Under the pieces are notes generated by a model that was given only the letters and a program-made list of their open reading frames with translations, was not told the origin of the DNA and did no database searches. DNA of 64,000 bases from Mesorhizobium sp. GbtcB19. GTDB lineage: Bacteria; Pseudomonadota; Alphaproteobacteria; Rhizobiales; Rhizobiaceae. Of the stretch, positions 27,857 through 36,819 are shown in pieces; the first letter of the stretch is position 1, and every line of letters begins with the position of its first letter. The stretch spans positions 186,001 to 250,000 of the forward strand of contig NZ_JAGXJY010000008.1 of the NCBI RefSeq assembly GCF_019091085.1, in the 5' to 3' direction. The position numbers were made by a program, and so were the translations under genes.

Positions 27857-27994
27857 TGGTTTTCCCTATTGCTGGAAGGCGCCGCGTTGGCCGGGCCGAA
27901 ATTGCTATTTTTGCCTCGCTTCCGCCACGACTTTTTTTAAGCTGGACCATCTTTCCCTGCGGCCTGCCCCCGGCCGCGACGATCGGAGCAACGT

Positions 27995-28825
27995 ATGCGC
28001 GCAACGCGCCTTTTCCTCGCCGCCGCCTGTATCTCGGCGGCGTATCCGATGGCGCCGGCCTTTGCGGTTCCCGTGCTGCAGGCGCATCGCGCCGTCTACG
28101 ATCTGACGCTCAACAAGGCCTCCGACCGTTCAGGCATCACCGGCATCACCGGCCGCATGGTCTATGAGTTCAACGGCTCGGCCTGCGAAGGCTATACGGT
28201 CAAGTTCCGCTTCGTCACCCAGATCGTCACCAACGACAACACCAGGCTGACCGACCAGCAGACGACGACGTTCGAGGACGCCGAAGGCAAGACCTTTTCC
28301 TTCGTGACCAAATCCTTCGTCGACCAGAACCTCGACAAGGAAGTGAAGGGAACGGCGACCAGGGAGGCGAAGGGCCTCAAGGTCGATATCGACAAGCCGG
28401 AAAAGAACAGCCTCGAGCTCGCGGCCACGCAGTTTCCGACCCAGCACCTGGTCGAGCTGATCGGCAAGGCCGAAAAAGGTGAGAATTTCTACCAGACCAA
28501 TCTGTTCGACGGCTCCGAGGACGCCAACAAGGTGATGGCCACCACCGTCATCGTCGGCAAGAAGACGGATGCCGACAAGACGGACCCGGAAGCACCGGCG
28601 CTGGCCAAGCTCGCGTCGGACAAATACTGGCCGGTCGACATCGCCTATTTCGACGATACCGACAAAAGCGGCGAGGAGGTGCCGGAGTACCGGATCAGCT
28701 TCAAGCTGCACGAGAACGGCATCACCCGCGACCTCGTCATGGACTATGGCGACTTCTCGATGACCGGCAAGCTGGTGAACCTGTCGCTGTTCGACCAGAC
28801 CAAGCCTTGCCCGGCGTCGAAATAG
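27995..28825 (+). CDS. eipB: Periplasmic envelope-integrity protein EipB (DUF1849)
   Basis: EipB is a periplasmic beta-spiral protein needed for envelope integrity in Brucella. The 276-residue precursor has a signal peptide ending near PAFA (residue 24), the opening LQAHRAVYDLTLN, and just two cysteines in the mature part: C64 in SACEGY and C272 in TKPCPASK, matching the disulfide that ties the two ends in EipB. GGAG lies 6 bases upstream of the ATG. It is monocistronic or leads into the DUF4031 gene. Confidence 0.88.
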   Translation: MRATRLFLAAACISAAYPMAPAFAVPVLQAHRAVYDLTLNKASDRSGITGITGRMVYEFNGSACEGYTVKFRFVTQIVTNDNTRLTDQQTTTFEDAEGKTFSFVTKSFVDQNLDKEVKGTATREAKGLKVDIDKPEKNSLELAATQFPTQHLVELIGKAEKGENFYQTNLFDGSEDANKVMATTVIVGKKTDADKTDPEAPALAKLASDKYWPVDIAYFDDTDKSGEEVPEYRISFKLHENGITRDLVMDYGDFSMTGKLVNLSLFDQTKPCPASK

Positions 28826-28906
28826 CAATTTCGACGACAGCAGGATCGGCTTGCAGCCTTGGCTTCTAACCGCCATCTATCGGGATCACCAAGTGTGGCG
28901 AGCCTG

Positions 28907-29185
28907 ATGGCGGTCTATGTCGATGCTGCGATCTGGAAATGGGCCGGCCACCGCTGGTGCCACCTGCTCGCGGACGACGTCGATGAGCTGCATCGCTTCG
29001 CCACCGAGCTCGGCCTCAAGCTGTCCTCCTATCAAGGGCCGCCCAAGACGTCGGCGCCGCATTACGACATCACCGGCTTCGAGCGCGACCGCGCGGTGCG
29101 GCTCGGCGCCGTCGAATGCAGCCGCGAGGAGATCGTCGCGATCTTTCGCCGCGTCAGGGTGCCGAACGGCAAGGTAAAACGCTGA
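28907..29185 (+). CDS. DUF4031 family protein
   Basis: This 92-residue protein has the DUF4031 pattern: start MAVYVDAA, WCHLLADDVDELHRFA, then LSSYQGPPKTSAPHYDI and a basic end. The ATG at 28907 is preferred because homologues begin with M-x-VYVD; the GTG at 28895 is possible. The function is unknown. Confidence 0.8.
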   Translation: MAVYVDAAIWKWAGHRWCHLLADDVDELHRFATELGLKLSSYQGPPKTSAPHYDITGFERDRAVRLGAVECSREEIVAIFRRVRVPNGKVKR

Positions 29186-29231
29186 GATTTGCGCGGATCG
29201 CCGCAGGCAAGCGCGTTTTCCGGCACCCGGC

Positions 29232-29260
29232 TTGCGTTTGCGGGACTTCCCCTCTATATG
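29232..29260 (+). promoter_or_regulatory. Candidate rpsB promoter
   Basis: TTGCGT at 29232-29237 and TATATG at 29255-29260 are 17 bases apart, leaving a leader of about 120 bases before the rpsB ATG. Such a leader could host feedback control by S2, but no structure was confirmed. Confidence 0.45.
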
Positions 29261-29387
29261 CCCGCTCATTCCACACACGGACTTTGGTGTCTGCCCGGGA
29301 GAAATCCGGCTGAAACCTCCGGTGGCATCAGGACATCCCGTCCGAAATGCCTGTGTCCGTGGAGGCCAACCGGAAAGGAACTAAAGA

Positions 29388-30167
29388 ATGGCTCTGCCAG
29401 ATTACAGCATGCGTCAGCTTTTGGAAGCTGGCGTTCACTTCGGCCACCAGACCCACCGCTGGAACCCGAAGATGGCGCCCTACATCTATGGCGCCCGCAA
29501 CAACATCCACATCATCGACCTGTCGCAGACGGTTCCGCTGCTGCATCAGGCGCTGAAGCAGGTGTCCGACACCGTCGCCAAGGGCGGCCGCGTGCTGTTC
29601 GTCGGCACCAAGCGCCAGGCGTCCGACATCGTCGCCGACGCCGCGCAGCGTTCGGCCCAGTACTATGTCAACTCGCGTTGGCTGGGCGGCATGCTCACCA
29701 ACTGGAAGACGATCTCGAACTCGATCCAGCGCCTGCGCAAGCTCGACGAGACGCTGGCCGGCGAGGCCCAGGGCCTCACCAAGAAGGAGCGCCTGAACCT
29801 CGACCGCGAGCGCGAGAAGCTCAACAAGGCGCTTGGCGGCATCAAGGACATGGGCTCGACGCCGGACCTGATGTTCGTCATTGACACCAACAAGGAAGCG
29901 ATCGCGATCCTCGAGGCCAAGCGCCTCGGCATTCCGGTCGTGGCCATCATCGATTCGAACTGCGACCCGGACAAGATCGACTTCCCGATCCCCGGCAACG
30001 ATGACGCGGCCCGCGCCATCCAGCTCTATTGCGACCTGATCGCCAAGGCCGCCATCGACGGCATCGCCCGCCAGCAGGGCGCGCTCGGCGTCGACATCGG
30101 CGCTTCGGCCGAGGCTCCGGTAGAGCCGGCACTCGACGCTCCGGCCGCCGAAGCTCCGGAAGCTTGA
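29388..30167 (+). CDS. rpsB: 30S ribosomal protein S2
   Basis: S2 is a late-binding protein of the small ribosomal subunit. The 259-residue product has [44 protein letters not shown] and the C-terminal half with [12 protein letters not shown] and [12 protein letters not shown]. The last 25 residues are rich in Ala, Glu and Pro, as in related bacteria. AAAGGA lies just upstream of the ATG. tsf follows. Confidence 0.97.
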   Translation: MALPDYSMRQLLEAGVHFGHQTHRWNPKMAPYIYGARNNIHIIDLSQTVPLLHQALKQVSDTVAKGGRVLFVGTKRQASDIVADAAQRSAQYYVNSRWLGGMLTNWKTISNSIQRLRKLDETLAGEAQGLTKKERLNLDREREKLNKALGGIKDMGSTPDLMFVIDTNKEAIAILEAKRLGIPVVAIIDSNCDPDKIDFPIPGNDDAARAIQLYCDLIAKAAIDGIARQQGALGVDIGASAEAPVEPALDAPAAEAPEA

Positions 30168-30171
30168 TAAC

Positions 30172-30192
30172 GAAGGCCGGGTTCCGGCCTTC
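30172..30192 (+). terminator. Hairpin between rpsB and tsf (possible attenuator)
   Basis: GAAGGCCGG and CCGGCCTTC form a perfect 9-bp stem with a 3-base loop, followed by a weak ATCTTT. Without a proper T-run it is more likely a partial terminator or processing signal between rpsB and tsf. Confidence 0.5.
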
Positions 30193-30289
30193 ATCTTTCC
30201 AATAAATTGGCGCGCTAAAGCGCTTGTGCCGAGCGCATCACCCGAGTCCCGGTTGGTGCGTCGGCGCATTTTGAACCAAAGAGGCGACA

Positions 30290-31210
30290 ATGACGATTTC
30301 GGCTGCACAGGTCAAAGAACTCCGCGACTTGACCGGCGCGGGCATGATGGACTGCAAGGCGGCGTTGAACGAGACCAACGGCAACATGGAAGAGGCCGTC
30401 GACTGGCTGCGCAAGAAGGGCATCTCGAAGGCCGACAAGAAGGCCGGGCGCACCGCGGCAGAGGGCCTGATCGGCGTCGACGCCGGCGTGCGTGAAGCCG
30501 CCATTGTCGAGGTCAATTCCGAGACCGACTTTGTCGCCCGCAACGAGCAGTTCCAGGAGTTGGTGCGCAATATCGCGAAGGTCGCGCTCGCCTATGGCAC
30601 GACCGAGGCTGTCGCCGCCGCCAAGTATCCGGGCTCCGACAAGACGGTCACCGAGACGGTCAAGGATGCGGTCGGCACCATCGGCGAGAACATCAATTTC
30701 CGCCGTTCGGCGAAGCTCACCGTGCCGCATGGCGCTGTGGCGACCTATGTCCACAATGCGGTTGCCGACGGCCTCGGCAAGCTCGGCGTGCTGGTCGCGA
30801 TCGAGACCACGGGCAACGAGCATGCGGCCAATGCATTCGCGCGTCAGGTTGCCATGCATGTCGCCGCCACCAGCCCGATGGCGTTGACGGCAGAAGAAGT
30901 CGACCCGGCCGCTGTCGAGCGCGAGAAGGCGATCTTCGCCGACCAGGCGCGCCAGACCGGCAAGCCGGAAGCGATCATCGAGAAGATGGTCGAGGGCCGT
31001 CTGCGCAAGTTCTACGAAGAGGTGGTCCTTCTGAAGCAGGCCTTCGTGCTCAATCCCGACATCACAGTCGAGAAGGCGCTGAAGGATGCCGAGAAGGAAA
31101 TCGGCGCCCCGGCCAAGATCACCGCCTACCTGCGCTTCGCGCTCGGCGAAGGCATCGAGAAGGAAACGACCGATTTCGCGGCGGAAGTCGCGGCGGCGGT
31201 CAAGAAATAG
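30290..31210 (+). CDS. tsf: Elongation factor Ts
   Basis: EF-Ts is the nucleotide exchange factor of EF-Tu. The 306-residue protein opens with [21 protein letters not shown] and contains the [11 protein letters not shown] loop and the dimerisation part ending [20 protein letters not shown]. In most rhizobia I know pyrH follows it soon; here the gene converges with a lysR gene 48 bases away. Confidence 0.97.
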   Translation: MTISAAQVKELRDLTGAGMMDCKAALNETNGNMEEAVDWLRKKGISKADKKAGRTAAEGLIGVDAGVREAAIVEVNSETDFVARNEQFQELVRNIAKVALAYGTTEAVAAAKYPGSDKTVTETVKDAVGTIGENINFRRSAKLTVPHGAVATYVHNAVADGLGKLGVLVAIETTGNEHAANAFARQVAMHVAATSPMALTAEEVDPAAVEREKAIFADQARQTGKPEAIIEKMVEGRLRKFYEEVVLLKQAFVLNPDITVEKALKDAEKEIGAPAKITAYLRFALGEGIEKETTDFAAEVAAAVKK

Positions 31211-31258
31211 CTCTGATCCAAGGGGAGCGTCCTCCCTTGAGGTGAAGAGCTTACGAGC

Positions 31259-32185
31259 TCAGGCAACTCGGCCGGGTGTCCGCATGGATGCCCGGCCGAT
31301 TTCTTGTGCGGTATCGATAAAAGCCCTCAGCTTCGGCGCCATCGAGGCGCGGCGCGGGAAGTAGAGGAAAAGGCCCGGCTCCTCGATCGCCGTCTGCGGC
31401 AGGACCTGGGTGAGACGGCCGGCGGCGAGATCGGCCCGCACCAGCGGTTCGAACACATAGCAAAGGCCGACGCCCGCCAGCGCCAGATCGATGGCGGCGA
31501 GCGAATCCGTGACGACCACCGTGCCACGCGTCTCGACGACGATGTCCTTGCCGTCGTCGGTCAGGTCCCAGCGGTACAAGGCGCCGGAGCGGACCAGCCG
31601 GTAGCCGATGCAGTTGTGGTTGGCGAGATCGGCCACGTCGCGCGGGCGTCCGTGCTTTCCGATATAGGCCGGCGAGGCGACGATCACAGCTTTGAACGGC
31701 GGCGTCATCCGGACGGTGACCATGTCCTGCGCGATCATCTCGCCCAGCCTGATGCCGGCATCGAAACCCTCGCCGACGATGTCGACCAGCCCCTGGTCGG
31801 TGAGCAATTCAATCGTCACATCCGGATAGCGCTCCGCCATCGCCGCGACCACGGAAGTGACCGCCAGCGGAACCGCAATGTTGGGGACATTTATCCTGAG
31901 CAGGCCGGAGGGCCTGCCCTTGATGCCGCGGATCCGGTCCATCCGCTCGGCAATGTCCTGAAGGGCAGGGGCCGCCGTCTCCACCAGCGCCTTGCCGGCT
32001 TCCGTCAGCGAAACGCTGCGCGTTGTGCGGGCGAAGAGCGGCTGGCCGATACGCTCTTCCACCAGCCGCACCGCATGGCTGACCGCCGACGGGCTCATGC
32101 CGAGCTCAGCCGCGGCAAGCGCAAAGCCGCCGCGACGCGCCACGGCGACGATGACTGGCAGATGCGTGAGCAGATCGCGGTCCAT
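31259..32185 (-). CDS. LysR-family transcriptional regulator
   Basis: The 308-residue protein has the LysR N-terminal helix-turn-helix (VARRGGFALAAAELGMSPSA through VRLVEERIGQPLFARTTRS) and a PBP2-like effector domain from about residue 90. It belongs to the large group with LRINVPNIAVPL-type domain starts, common next to oxidoreductase genes. It is divergent from two NTF2-like genes and an aldo/keto reductase, and a near-perfect palindrome sits just outside its start, so it probably controls these genes and itself. The effector is unknown. Confidence 0.92.
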   Translation of the reverse strand: MDRDLLTHLPVIVAVARRGGFALAAAELGMSPSAVSHAVRLVEERIGQPLFARTTRSVSLTEAGKALVETAAPALQDIAERMDRIRGIKGRPSGLLRINVPNIAVPLAVTSVVAAMAERYPDVTIELLTDQGLVDIVGEGFDAGIRLGEMIAQDMVTVRMTPPFKAVIVASPAYIGKHGRPRDVADLANHNCIGYRLVRSGALYRWDLTDDGKDIVVETRGTVVVTDSLAAIDLALAGVGLCYVFEPLVRADLAAGRLTQVLPQTAIEEPGLFLYFPRRASMAPKLRAFIDTAQEIGRASMRTPGRVA

Positions 32186-32186
32186 T

Positions 32187-32211
32187 CATGAACTATATCG
32201 CATAGTCCATG
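32187..32211. promoter_or_regulatory. Candidate LysR operator palindrome
   Basis: CATGAACTAT and ATAGTCCATG are inverted with one mismatch around a 5-base centre. The site lies 2 bases upstream of the lysR start and about 90 bases upstream of the first divergent gene, the usual place for a LysR regulator's autoregulatory site. Confidence 0.6.
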
Positions 32212-32301
32212 CGGATCATGCAACTTTATCGGGCAAGCAAAAGAGGCGCATCTAAGGCGGCATCAAACGGCGCATACGAGCCGAAGCCCCGGAGATTCGC
32301 G

Positions 32302-32746
32302 ATGACCGACCTTCATGCCAAACAGACCCGCAACATCGAGACGGCTCGCCGTTTCTTCGAGCTGATGCATCGCAAGGACATCGACAGCTGGGGCGAGCTC
32401 TGGGCCGAAAACGGCCGGATCATCGTGTTCTATCCGCCAGCGGGGTTTGGCGACAGCATCGACGGCAAGGCGGCGATCGTGGCCGCCTTCAAAGGGTTGT
32501 TCGGCAATTTCGAATCCTTCGAATCGGAGCTGACGGCCATCTACCCGGCGGCCGATTCCGAATCGGTGGTCGTCGAATACCGGAACCGCGCCGTGATTGT
32601 GGGCGGCACCGAATACACCAACAGCAACATTGCGGTGTTTCGTTATTGCGGTGTTTCGTTTCGATAACGGCCTGATCAGCGCCTATCACGACTATTTCGA
32701 CCCGCGCCGGTTCCAGGTTCTGGTCGACGCGCTGGTGAAGGGCTGA
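32302..32746 (+). pseudogene. NTF2-like (SnoaL-type) protein gene frameshifted by a 16-bp duplication
   Basis: The gene starts at ATG 32302 (GGAG upstream) and reads as an NTF2-like fold (NIETARRFFELMHRKDIDSW, GKAAIVAAFKGLF). As written, the frame stops at 32667 after the odd ending RYCGVSFR. Removing one copy of a perfect 16-bp repeat restores a 142-residue protein continuing FRFDNGLISAYHDYFDPRRF to a stop at 32744-32746. The restored part is a normal NTF2-like C-terminus. Either the strain carries a recent slippage mutation or the base sequence is in error. The family is often involved in small-molecule conversion. Confidence 0.85.
32629..32660 (+). repeat. Perfect 16-bp tandem duplication
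   Basis: The unit ATTGCGGTGTTTCGTT occurs at 32629-32644 and again at 32645-32660 without a mismatch. Sixteen is not a multiple of three, so it shifts the frame of the NTF2-like gene. Confidence 0.95.
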
Positions 32747-32824
32747 AGGCAGCCTCTCCGTAGCCACCGATCACCCGTTTGCAGGCCTGCCCACTCAAGT
32801 CCATCCACTCAAAGGAGAAGCGAA

Positions 32825-33352
32825 ATGAACGCGTTGAGACATGTAACCTTTGCCGCAGGCATGGCGCTGGCGCCGGTCGATGCCGGCGGCGCCGAGCCGG
32901 CCGGCTGGCTGGCCCTTGCCGACGAGCGCGCCGTGATCCGCATCGCCGACGCCATCGACCGGGCGGTGGATGCGCAGGACTGGAAGCTCGCCCGCGGCTA
33001 TTTCGCCGATCGCGTCACCGCCGATTTCAGCAGCCTGTCCGGCCAGCCCGCGGCCAACATCGCCTCCGACGATCTGATCGGCGCCTGGGCGGCCAACCTC
33101 AAGGGCAGCAAGACCAGTCTGCACCTGCGCACCAATCATCAGGTCGCGCTCGAGGCCAATGCCGCCACGGTCCGCTCCAACGGCTATGCCTGGAACAAGA
33201 TGGAAGGCAATGGCGACCCGCTGTGGGAAGTCTGGGGCACCTATGAGCACCACCTGACGCGCTCGGTCGACGGCTGGAAGGTCGACGGCTTCACTTTCCG
33301 CATGACGCATGAGCGCGGCAACCCCTGGGTCAAGGCGACCCCCGGCCAATGA
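32825..33352 (+). CDS. NTF2-like (SnoaL-type) protein with N-terminal signal-like segment
   Basis: The 175-residue protein has a weak signal-like start (about residues 1-22) and an NTF2-like fold: ADERAVIRIADAIDRAVDAQDW, ARGYFADRVTADFSSL, WGTYEHHLTR and the last strand GWKVDGFTFRM. The RBS is excellent (AAAGGAG, 6 bases before ATG). It follows the broken NTF2-like gene and precedes an aldo/keto reductase, so the three probably share a transcript. The substrate is unknown. Confidence 0.82.
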   Translation: MNALRHVTFAAGMALAPVDAGGAEPAGWLALADERAVIRIADAIDRAVDAQDWKLARGYFADRVTADFSSLSGQPAANIASDDLIGAWAANLKGSKTSLHLRTNHQVALEANAATVRSNGYAWNKMEGNGDPLWEVWGTYEHHLTRSVDGWKVDGFTFRMTHERGNPWVKATPGQ

Positions 33353-33390
33353 CCGGCAGCAATCACCAGATCAGAATCGGAAGACCACCA

Positions 33391-34500
33391 ATGACGATGA
33401 GCTATTACACACTTGGCAACAGCGGCCTGCGCGTCAGCCGGCTGGCGCTCGGCACCATGACCTTCGGCACCGAATGGGGCTGGGGAGCGGACAGGGACAC
33501 TGCCCGCGCCATCTTCGACGCCTATGTCGAAGCGGGCGGCAACTTCTTCGATACGGCCGATCTCTATACCGGCGGCACCAGCGAGACCTGGCTCGGCGAG
33601 TTCGTCGCCGAACGCGGTCTGCGCGACAAGGCGGTGATCGCCACCAAATTCACCTTCAACGCGGAACCGGGTAACCCCAATGCCGGCGGCAATGGCCGCA
33701 AGAACATCATGCGGGCGGTCGAGGCCTCGCTGAAGCGGCTCGGCACCGACTATATCGACCTTTACCTGCTGCATGTCTGGGACAGGATCACCCCGGCCGA
33801 GGAGGTACTGCGCACGCTGGATGACCTGGTTCGCGCCGGCAAGGTGCGCCATGCCGGCCTCTCCGACGTGCCGGCCTGGTATGCCAGCCGCGCCCAGGCG
33901 GTCGCCGAACTACGCGGCTACGAGCCGGTCTCGGCGCTGCAGCTGGAATATTCGCTGGCCGAACGCACGATCGAGCACGAATATGTGCCGTTCGCCACGC
34001 AGCATGGCGCGGGCATCATGGTGTGGAGCCCGCTGGCCAGCGGCCTGCTCAGCGGCAAGTACAGACCGACGCAGGACGGCAATGCCGGCCGGCTCGACGG
34101 TTTCCGCAACACCACGCATCCCGGCTTCCAGAAATTCAGCGACCGCAACTGGGCGATCGTGGCGGAGCTCGAGAAGGTGGCCGCCGAGCTCGGCCGCAGC
34201 ATGGCTCAGGTCGCGCTTAACTGGGTGGCGACGCAGCCCGGCATCGCCTCGGTCATTCTCGGGGCCACGAAGCTGACGCAGTTGCAGGACAATCTCGGCG
34301 CGCTCGATTTCTCCATCCCCACCGAGCTCCGCGGGCGGCTGGAAAAGGTCAGCGCCGCGCCGGCGCCGTTCCCGCATTCCTATTTCGGGCCCGATATCCA
34401 GGTTCGGGTGACCGGCGGCGCCGTGACCGGCGACAAGCCGGCCGGCTATTCGCCTCCGGTGGTGATCGAAGGCCAGGCGGTCAGCATCTCAAGCGCCTGA
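33391..34500 (+). CDS. Aldo/keto reductase
   Basis: This 369-residue NADPH-dependent oxidoreductase has the AKR barrel: LALGTMTFG, FFDTADLYTGG (catalytic D and Y), VIATKFTF (K), DLYLLHVWD (H), and the cofactor region VILGATKLTQLQDN. It starts at ATG 33391; an ATG six bases later is equally possible. It is the last gene of the LysR-governed module and is followed by a strong hairpin. Confidence 0.92.
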   Translation: MTMSYYTLGNSGLRVSRLALGTMTFGTEWGWGADRDTARAIFDAYVEAGGNFFDTADLYTGGTSETWLGEFVAERGLRDKAVIATKFTFNAEPGNPNAGGNGRKNIMRAVEASLKRLGTDYIDLYLLHVWDRITPAEEVLRTLDDLVRAGKVRHAGLSDVPAWYASRAQAVAELRGYEPVSALQLEYSLAERTIEHEYVPFATQHGAGIMVWSPLASGLLSGKYRPTQDGNAGRLDGFRNTTHPGFQKFSDRNWAIVAELEKVAAELGRSMAQVALNWVATQPGIASVILGATKLTQLQDNLGALDFSIPTELRGRLEKVSAAPAPFPHSYFGPDIQVRVTGGAVTGDKPAGYSPPVVIEGQAVSISSA

Positions 34501-34560
34501 TTGAAAAAGGGCAACTGATCAAGAAAAGGCGACAGCTGACCGAAAAGGCCTGGAATTTTG

Positions 34561-34597
34561 CACGAGGGCGCGGCGTGACATCGCCGCGCCCTTCGTG
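34561..34597 (+). terminator. Strong hairpin between the reductase and pyrH
   Basis: CACGA-GGGCGCGGCG pairs with CGCCGCGCCC-TTCGTG across a 6-base loop with a single bulged base. There is no T-run, so termination is likely but not certain; it separates the accessory module from pyrH. Confidence 0.55.
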
Positions 34598-34689
34598 TAT
34601 CGGGTCAACCCGTCATGACAGCATCGCCGGGTGAAGCGGGGGCGGGTTTTGCCTCCAAAATTGCCGCGCCGAGATTTTCGAGGATCAAG

Positions 34690-35412
34690 ATGACGGATAA
34701 GCCCCTCTATCGACGTGTCGTGCTGAAAGCTTCCGGCGAGGCGTTGATGGGCGAGCAGCATTTCGGCATCGACGTCTCGGTCGTCGACCGCATTGCCGCC
34801 GACATCGCCGAGGCGCGCGCGCTGGGCGTCGAAGTGGGCGTCGTCATCGGCGGCGGCAACATCTTCCGCGGCGTGGCCGTGGCCTCGAAGGGCGGCGACC
34901 GCGTCACAGGCGACCACATGGGTATGCTCGCCACAGTCATCAATTCGCTGGCGCTGCGCACCTCGCTGAACAAGATCGGCGTCGACGCGGTCGTGCTTTC
35001 GGCGATCGCCATGCCGGAACTGTGCGAGAGTTTTTCCCAGCGCCAGGCGACCGCCTATATGAACCAGGGCAAGGTGGTCATCTTCGCCGGCGGCACAGGC
35101 AATCCGTTTTTCACCACCGATTCGGCCGCGGCTCTGCGCGCCGCGGAGATCGGCGCCGACGCGCTGTTCAAGGGCACGCAGGTCGACGGCGTCTATTCGG
35201 CCGACCCCAAGAAGGACCCGAATGCGGTCCGCTTCGACCGCATCAGCCACGCGGAAGTCATCAAACGCGGGCTTGCGATCATGGATACGGCCGCGATTGC
35301 ACTTGCGCGCGAAAACAACATTCCGATAATCGTCTATTCGATCCACGAAAAAGGTGGTTTCGGCGACATTTTGAGGGGCGGCGGCCATTGCACGGTCGTC
35401 GCGGACAAATAA
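34690..35412 (+). CDS. pyrH: Uridylate kinase
   Basis: PyrH phosphorylates UMP to UDP. The 240-residue protein has the amino-acid-kinase fold: VVLKASGEALMG, GVVIGGGNIFRG, GGTGNPFFTTDSAAALRA, and QVDGVYSADPKKD. The ATG at 34690 gives the usual family length. frr follows after 90 bases; the pair is a standard arrangement. Upstream, the reductase module interrupts the usual tsf-pyrH link. Confidence 0.97.
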   Translation: MTDKPLYRRVVLKASGEALMGEQHFGIDVSVVDRIAADIAEARALGVEVGVVIGGGNIFRGVAVASKGGDRVTGDHMGMLATVINSLALRTSLNKIGVDAVVLSAIAMPELCESFSQRQATAYMNQGKVVIFAGGTGNPFFTTDSAAALRAAEIGADALFKGTQVDGVYSADPKKDPNAVRFDRISHAEVIKRGLAIMDTAAIALARENNIPIIVYSIHEKGGFGDILRGGGHCTVVADK

Positions 35413-35502
35413 TCGGGGCCTGGATCCGTTGAGCGACTACGGATCGCGGACGGGGCAAAGGCGACAAGCAGTGAACCCGGCGAACGGGTCGAGGAGATGA
35501 TC

Positions 35503-36057
35503 ATGAGTGGCGAGTACGAAGACCTGAAGCGACGCATGGATGGGGCGATCGCCGCCTTCAAGCACGATCTGGCTTCGCTGCGCACCGGGCGCGCCTCCAG
35601 CAACCTGCTCGACGCCGTGCAGGTGCAGGCTTACGGCACGGCGATGCCGATCAACCAGGTGGCCAATGTGTCGGTACCGGAGCCGCGCATGATTTCGGTA
35701 TCGGTCTGGGACAAGTCCATGGTCAGCGCGGTCGATCGTGCCATCCGCGAAGCCAATCTGGGCTTCAACCCGATCGTCGACGGCACCACGCTGAGGATTC
35801 CGCTGCCGGAGCTCAATGAGCAGCGCCGCAAGGAACTGGTCAAGATCTCGCACGGTTATGCCGAGAACGCGCGCGTCGCGGTCCGCCATGTCCGCCGCGA
35901 CGGGATGGATTTCCTCAAGAAGGCTGAGAAGGACGGCACCATCAGCGAGGATGACCAGCGCAAGCGGTCCGACCAGGTTCAGAAGCTGACCGACGAGATG
36001 ATCAGCAGCATCGATCACCTGCTTTCCGATAAGGAAGCTGAAATCATGCAGGTTTAG
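35503..36057 (+). CDS. frr: Ribosome recycling factor
   Basis: RRF splits post-termination ribosomes with EF-G. The 184-residue protein has the three-helix and sandwich parts: [55 protein letters not shown] and the C-terminal helix with [20 protein letters not shown]. The second ATG (35503) is chosen because GAGGAG lies six bases from it; the first ATG (35497) abuts that site. Confidence 0.96.
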   Translation: MSGEYEDLKRRMDGAIAAFKHDLASLRTGRASSNLLDAVQVQAYGTAMPINQVANVSVPEPRMISVSVWDKSMVSAVDRAIREANLGFNPIVDGTTLRIPLPELNEQRRKELVKISHGYAENARVAVRHVRRDGMDFLKKAEKDGTISEDDQRKRSDQVQKLTDEMISSIDHLLSDKEAEIMQV

Positions 36058-36087
36058 GGTCGGGTTTTCCGGCTCGAAAGCGAGACT

Positions 36088-36807
36088 ATGGCAACGCCCG
36101 CGCATGTCGCGATCATCATGGATGGGAATGGACGCTGGGCCAAGGCGCGCGGCCTGCCGCGCCTTGCCGGCCACCGCGCCGGCGTCGAGGCCTTGCGCAA
36201 GACTGTCCGCGCCGCGCCCGGGCTCGGCATCTCCTACCTGACCGTCTATGCGTTTTCCTCGGAGAACTGGTCGCGGCCGAAATCCGAGGTCAGCGACCTC
36301 ATGGGTCTGTTGAAGCTGTTCATCCGCCGCGATCTTGCCGAACTGCATCAGAACGGCGTGCGGGTGAGGGTGATTGGCGACAGGCAGGGGTTGCAGCCCG
36401 ACATCAGGGGCCTGCTGCAGGAGGCCGAATCGCTGACCGCCGGCAATGAGTCGCTGACGCTCATCATCGCCTTCAACTATGGCGGCCGCGACGAGATCGT
36501 ACGTACCGCCCGCAAGCTGGCGGAGGCCGTCGCGCGCGGCGACATGGCAAGCGAGGCGATCACGGCGGAGAGCTTTGCCGCCTCGCTCGACACCCAGGGC
36601 ATTCCCGACCCCGAGCTGGTGATCCGCACCAGCGGTGAGCTCAGGCTGTCGAACTTCCTTCTGTGGCAGGCCGCCTATAGCGAACTGGTCTTCCTGCCTT
36701 GCTACTGGCCGGATTTCAGCCGCGAGCACCTGGCCGATGCCTTGCGCGACTTTGCCGGCCGCGAACGACGCTTTGGCGGGCTTGCCGCCCGCGATGTCGC
36801 GCTTTAG
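36088..36807 (+). CDS. uppS: Isoprenyl transferase (undecaprenyl diphosphate synthase)
   Basis: UppS makes the C55 lipid carrier for peptidoglycan and O-antigen. The 239-residue protein shows [17 protein letters not shown], the [10 protein letters not shown] loop, [14 protein letters not shown] and the C-terminal [15 protein letters not shown], all characteristic. It is followed by cdsA after 12 bases, within one operon. Confidence 0.97.
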   Translation: MATPAHVAIIMDGNGRWAKARGLPRLAGHRAGVEALRKTVRAAPGLGISYLTVYAFSSENWSRPKSEVSDLMGLLKLFIRRDLAELHQNGVRVRVIGDRQGLQPDIRGLLQEAESLTAGNESLTLIIAFNYGGRDEIVRTARKLAEAVARGDMASEAITAESFAASLDTQGIPDPELVIRTSGELRLSNFLLWQAAYSELVFLPCYWPDFSREHLADALRDFAGRERRFGGLAARDVAL

Positions 36808-36819
36808 GCGCCGCCACGA

